From Flavobacteriales bacterium (lineage in GTDB: Bacteria > Bacteroidota > Bacteroidia > Flavobacteriales_F > PHOS-HE28), in contig JACJZG010000014.1 of the NCBI GenBank assembly GCA_020635715.1, forward strand, positions 1 to 64,000: 64,000 bases of DNA, in the 5' to 3' direction. How positions within the stretch are numbered: the stretch's first letter is position 1; every line of letters begins with the position of its first letter. The notes under the pieces were generated by a model, which saw nothing but the letters and a program-made list of their open reading frames with translations, was not told the origin of the DNA and made no database searches. Below are positions 61,479-64,000 of this stretch, piece after piece. A program made the position numbers and the translations under genes.

Positions 61479-62932
61479 TCGCGGTCCGGCGAAGTGGTGC
61501 GTTGCCCGATAAGGCGCAATCCCACCATGGTCAACCCCGCTACCACGAGCAGCACCTCGAAGCCCATCTTATAGCCGAAGAGCAGGGTCTCCGAGTTGGC
61601 GCGCAGGAAGTAGGTGATGATCGGTGCGGCGATGCACACCACCGGCACCCACCGCTCCTGTGGCTTCCCTTTGAAGAAGAGGCCATAGGCGAACAAGCCG
61701 AGCAAAGGTCCATACGTGAAGCCGGCGATATCGAAGAGCGTCTTGATAACGCTCGGAGTGGCCAGCCAATGGAAGTAGAGGATGAAGCCCATGAAGAGCG
61801 CGGCCATACCGAGATGCACCCGCTGCCGCACCCGCTTCTGCTTCGCTTCGTCCCAACCGCGGTCGCGGATCCCGATGAGGTCGATGCACGTGCTGGCCGT
61901 CAGCGCGGTCAAGGCTCCATCCGCACTGGGAAAGAGCGCACTGATGAGGCCGATGATGAAGAAGAGCCCCAGCCAGACCGGGAAGTGCTGCAGGGCAAGT
62001 GTCGGGAAGACATCATCCGGACGTTCGGGAAGCGCGATGCCCACCTTACCCGCGTAGAGGTAGAGCAGCGCGCCGAGCAACAGGAACAACAGGTTGGCGC
62101 CGAGCAGGATCACGCTGAAGACACGCATGTTCTTCCTGCTGCCCTCCACCGTGGCCACGCTCAGGTTCTTCTGCATCATCTCCTGGTCCAGCCCGGTCAT
62201 GGCGATGGTGATGAACATGCCGGCGAGGATCTGCTTGAGCAGGAAGGTATCGCTGCGCCAGTTGAGGTCGAGCACGCGGGCCATGCCGCTATCGGCGAGC
62301 ATCGATCGCCAGTCCGTCATCTCGTCGCTGTTCACGACGTAGAGGATGGTCCCGATCAGCGCACCGAGCATGAAGAGCGTCTGCAAAGTGTCCGTCCACA
62401 CGATGGTCTTCACGCCGCCCTTCAAGGTGTAGCCCACGATCATCAGCATCACGAGCAAGGCGGTCAGCTCGAAGGGCACGCCCATGGCATCGAGCACGAA
62501 GTGCTGGATCACGTTGAGCACCACGAAGATCCGGATGGTGGCACCGGCGAGCCGGGACAGAATGAAGAAGGAGGCTCCGGTGCGGTAGCTCGTCATGCCG
62601 AAGCGCTCGCGCAGGTAGCCGTAGATGCTCGTAAGCCCCAACCGGTAGTAGAGCGGCAGCAGCACACCGGCCACGATCCAATAGCCGATGGCGAAGCCGA
62701 GGACGAGCTGGAAGTAGGTCCAAGCGTTGCCCGCCACCTGACCCGGCACGCTGATGAAGGTGACGCCGCTAAGGCTGGTCCCGATCATGCCGAAGGCCAC
62801 CACCCACCAGAGGCTCTTGCGCTCGCCGCTGTAGAAGGCGTGCTCCCCCGCCCCCCGGCTCGTCCACCACGCGATGCCCAGCAGCAGCAGGAAGTAGCCG
62901 AAGACGATGGAGAGCAGTAGCGTGGGGCTCAT
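61475..62932 (-). CDS. Sodium/solute symporter (SSS family)
   Basis: 485 residues from ATG 62932 (MSPTLLLSIVFGYFLLLLGIAWWTSRGAGEHAFYSGERKSLWWVVAFGMIG). About 13 TM segments. Core features GTSLSGVTFISVPG and ALFPSADGALTALTAS are typical of sodium-coupled symporters. Substrate not predictable. The longer upstream frame overlaps recR antisense and is rejected. Confidence 0.92.
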   Translation of the reverse strand: MSPTLLLSIVFGYFLLLLGIAWWTSRGAGEHAFYSGERKSLWWVVAFGMIGTSLSGVTFISVPGQVAGNAWTYFQLVLGFAIGYWIVAGVLLPLYYRLGLTSIYGYLRERFGMTSYRTGASFFILSRLAGATIRIFVVLNVIQHFVLDAMGVPFELTALLVMLMIVGYTLKGGVKTIVWTDTLQTLFMLGALIGTILYVVNSDEMTDWRSMLADSGMARVLDLNWRSDTFLLKQILAGMFITIAMTGLDQEMMQKNLSVATVEGSRKNMRVFSVILLGANLLFLLLGALLYLYAGKVGIALPERPDDVFPTLALQHFPVWLGLFFIIGLISALFPSADGALTALTASTCIDLIGIRDRGWDEAKQKRVRQRVHLGMAALFMGFILYFHWLATPSVIKTLFDIAGFTYGPLLGLFAYGLFFKGKPQERWVPVVCIAAPIITYFLRANSETLLFGYKMGFEVLLVVAGLTMVGLRLIGQRTTSPDRD

Positions 62933-63050
62933 GGTGCGAAGGAAGGGGAGATGATGGTCGCTCCGAGATCGTGGCCGTGGAGTTCTCCGTTGGTGGTTGT
63001 CAGTTGCGGGTCTCCGACAACTAACAGCCTCTGCCTTTCCTTTGCGCCCC

Positions 63051-63671
63051 ATGTCCCTCTCCTCCGCCCTGCTTGAAGCGGCCGTGGACCAACTGGCCAC
63101 CCTGCCCGGCATCGGTCGTCGCACGGCCATGCGCCTCGCGCTCGATCTCTTGCGCCGCGAGCCGCAGGAGGTGACCCGCTTCAGCGAGGCCATCCGCCGC
63201 ATGCGGGAGGAGGTGCGCTTCTGCGAGGTCTGCTGCAACATCAGCGACGAGCCGCGCTGCGCCATCTGCCGCGACCCGAACCGCGACGGGGCCACGATCT
63301 GCGTGGTGGAGGACATCCGCGATGTGATCGCCATCGAGAACACCCGGCAATACAAGGGGCGTTACCACGTTCTGGGTGGCGTGATCAGCCCCATGGATGG
63401 CATCGGCCCGGAGGACCTCAACACGCGGCAACTGATGGAACGTGTCCAGGACGGCACGGTGCGCGAGGTGATCCTGGCCCTGGGCACCACCCTGGAAGGC
63501 GATACCACGGGCTTCTACCTGAACCGCAAGCTGAACGAGCGCGGTGTGGCCGTGACCATGCTGGCGCGGGGCATCAGCGTGGGCGGCGAACTGAGCACCA
63601 CCGACGAACTCACCCTCGGCCGCAGCATCGCTGACCGGAAACCGTACGACCAGGGGACCAGACGAGGATGA
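63051..63671 (+). CDS. recR: Recombination protein RecR
   Basis: 206 residues from ATG 63051. Helix-hairpin-helix LPGIGRRTAMRLALDLL, zinc finger CEVCCNISDEPRCAIC, Toprim region (ICVVEDIRDVIAIE ... ISPMDGIGPEDL ... EVILALGTTLEGDTTGFYL). It loads RecA at gaps with RecO/RecF. The frame extends upstream to 62997 but the conserved start is here. Confidence 0.95.
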   Translation: MSLSSALLEAAVDQLATLPGIGRRTAMRLALDLLRREPQEVTRFSEAIRRMREEVRFCEVCCNISDEPRCAICRDPNRDGATICVVEDIRDVIAIENTRQYKGRYHVLGGVISPMDGIGPEDLNTRQLMERVQDGTVREVILALGTTLEGDTTGFYLNRKLNERGVAVTMLARGISVGGELSTTDELTLGRSIADRKPYDQGTRRG

Positions 63672-63703
63672 CATCCCGCCCGCGGGATGGGCCTATGCGC
63701 ACA

Positions 63704-64000
63704 TGAAACTATCCGTCATCATCGTCAACTACAACGTCCGGGCCTACCTGGAACAGTGCCTGCGCACGGTGTTCGAGGCGATGAAGGGCATCGATGGCGA
63801 GGTGTACGTGGTGGACAACCTGAGCACCGACGGGAGCGTGGAGATGGTGCGTGAGAAGTTCCCGGACGTGGTCCTCATCGCCAACACCGAGAATGTGGGC
63901 TTCAGCCGGGCGAACAACCAGGCGATCCGGTTGAGCAAGGCGGAGTACGTGCTGCTCCTCAACCCGGACACGGTGGTCGGTGAGGACGTCTTCCGCAAGG
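63704..64000 (+). CDS. Glycosyltransferase family 2 (partial at window end)
   Basis: 99 codons visible, continuing beyond the window. MKLSVIIVNYNVRAYLEQCLRTV followed by VYVVDNLSTDGSVEMV and NVGFSRANNQAI ... VLLLNPDTVVG is the GT2 nucleotide-sugar-binding half. It probably makes surface polysaccharide. Confidence 0.9.

Noticed and set aside
61037..62920. 627-residue plus-strand frame over the acyltransferase and symporter
   Set aside because: Runs antisense through the symporter and out of frame through the acyltransferase; charged low-complexity content.
1..64000. CRISPR array, tRNA, rRNA
   Set aside because: No spaced direct repeats of CRISPR type and no tRNA or rRNA sequence were recognised by eye; a covariance search could still find a small RNA.

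Overview
The window looks like chromosomal DNA of a GC-rich member of the Bacteroidota, most likely Flavobacteriales-like. Four secreted proteins end in type IX secretion (Por) sorting domains. Many genes have the Bacteroidota -7 promoter box TAnnTTTG (or TAnnTTCG) close to the start codon. The gene order cinA - rpmB - rpmG - DUF4295 - ftsY - rimO is the Bacteroidota arrangement. No rRNA, tRNA, CRISPR array, prophage or replication origin was recognised. Most of the window is ordinary, densely packed core genome at roughly 60-67% GC.

The accessory part is about 1-8.6 kb. A one-polypeptide type ISP-like restriction-modification gene (269-4284) is split by an IS5-family (IS427-like) element of 894 bp at 2018-2911. 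The IS is flanked by a TA duplication, and its removal would restore one frame of 1039 codons. Directly downstream lies a class III nucleotidyl-cyclase-like gene (4288-5124) fused to a Tudor-like C-terminal module. It is bracketed by a second, decayed copy of the restriction gene's 3' end (5150-5317). Next come a three-TM membrane protein and a small charged helical protein. The cyclase, membrane protein and flanking restriction system form a candidate cyclic-nucleotide (Pycsar-like) defence module, clearly lower in GC than the surroundings. Two unknown genes, a nonsense-broken GIY-YIG nuclease gene between inverted palindromes, and a cluster of REP-like palindromes follow.

8.6-31 kb holds lipoproteins, rimO-ftsY and the ribosomal protein cluster, into which an aminopeptidase P gene has been inserted with its own transcription boundaries. 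It also holds cinA, a fatty acid desaturase, three M16 peptidases (one catalytically dead), miaE, a T9SS cargo protein, a divergent malate synthase, a DUF551 protein, an FKBP lipoprotein and an alpha/beta hydrolase.

31-48 kb holds a beta-barrel protein, a LemA-TPM-TPM-TerB/DnaJ operon, T9SS cargo proteins, an RlmL-like rRNA methyltransferase, a HigBA toxin-antitoxin pair, TspO and a GH3/beta-lactamase fusion. 48-64 kb holds a second toxin-antitoxin pair, mutL, an OmpA-like protein, two rhomboids with an EEP nuclease, a TraB/GumN protein, mtaB-lgt-inositol phosphatase, an acyltransferase, a sodium/solute symporter, recR and a truncated family 2 glycosyltransferase.
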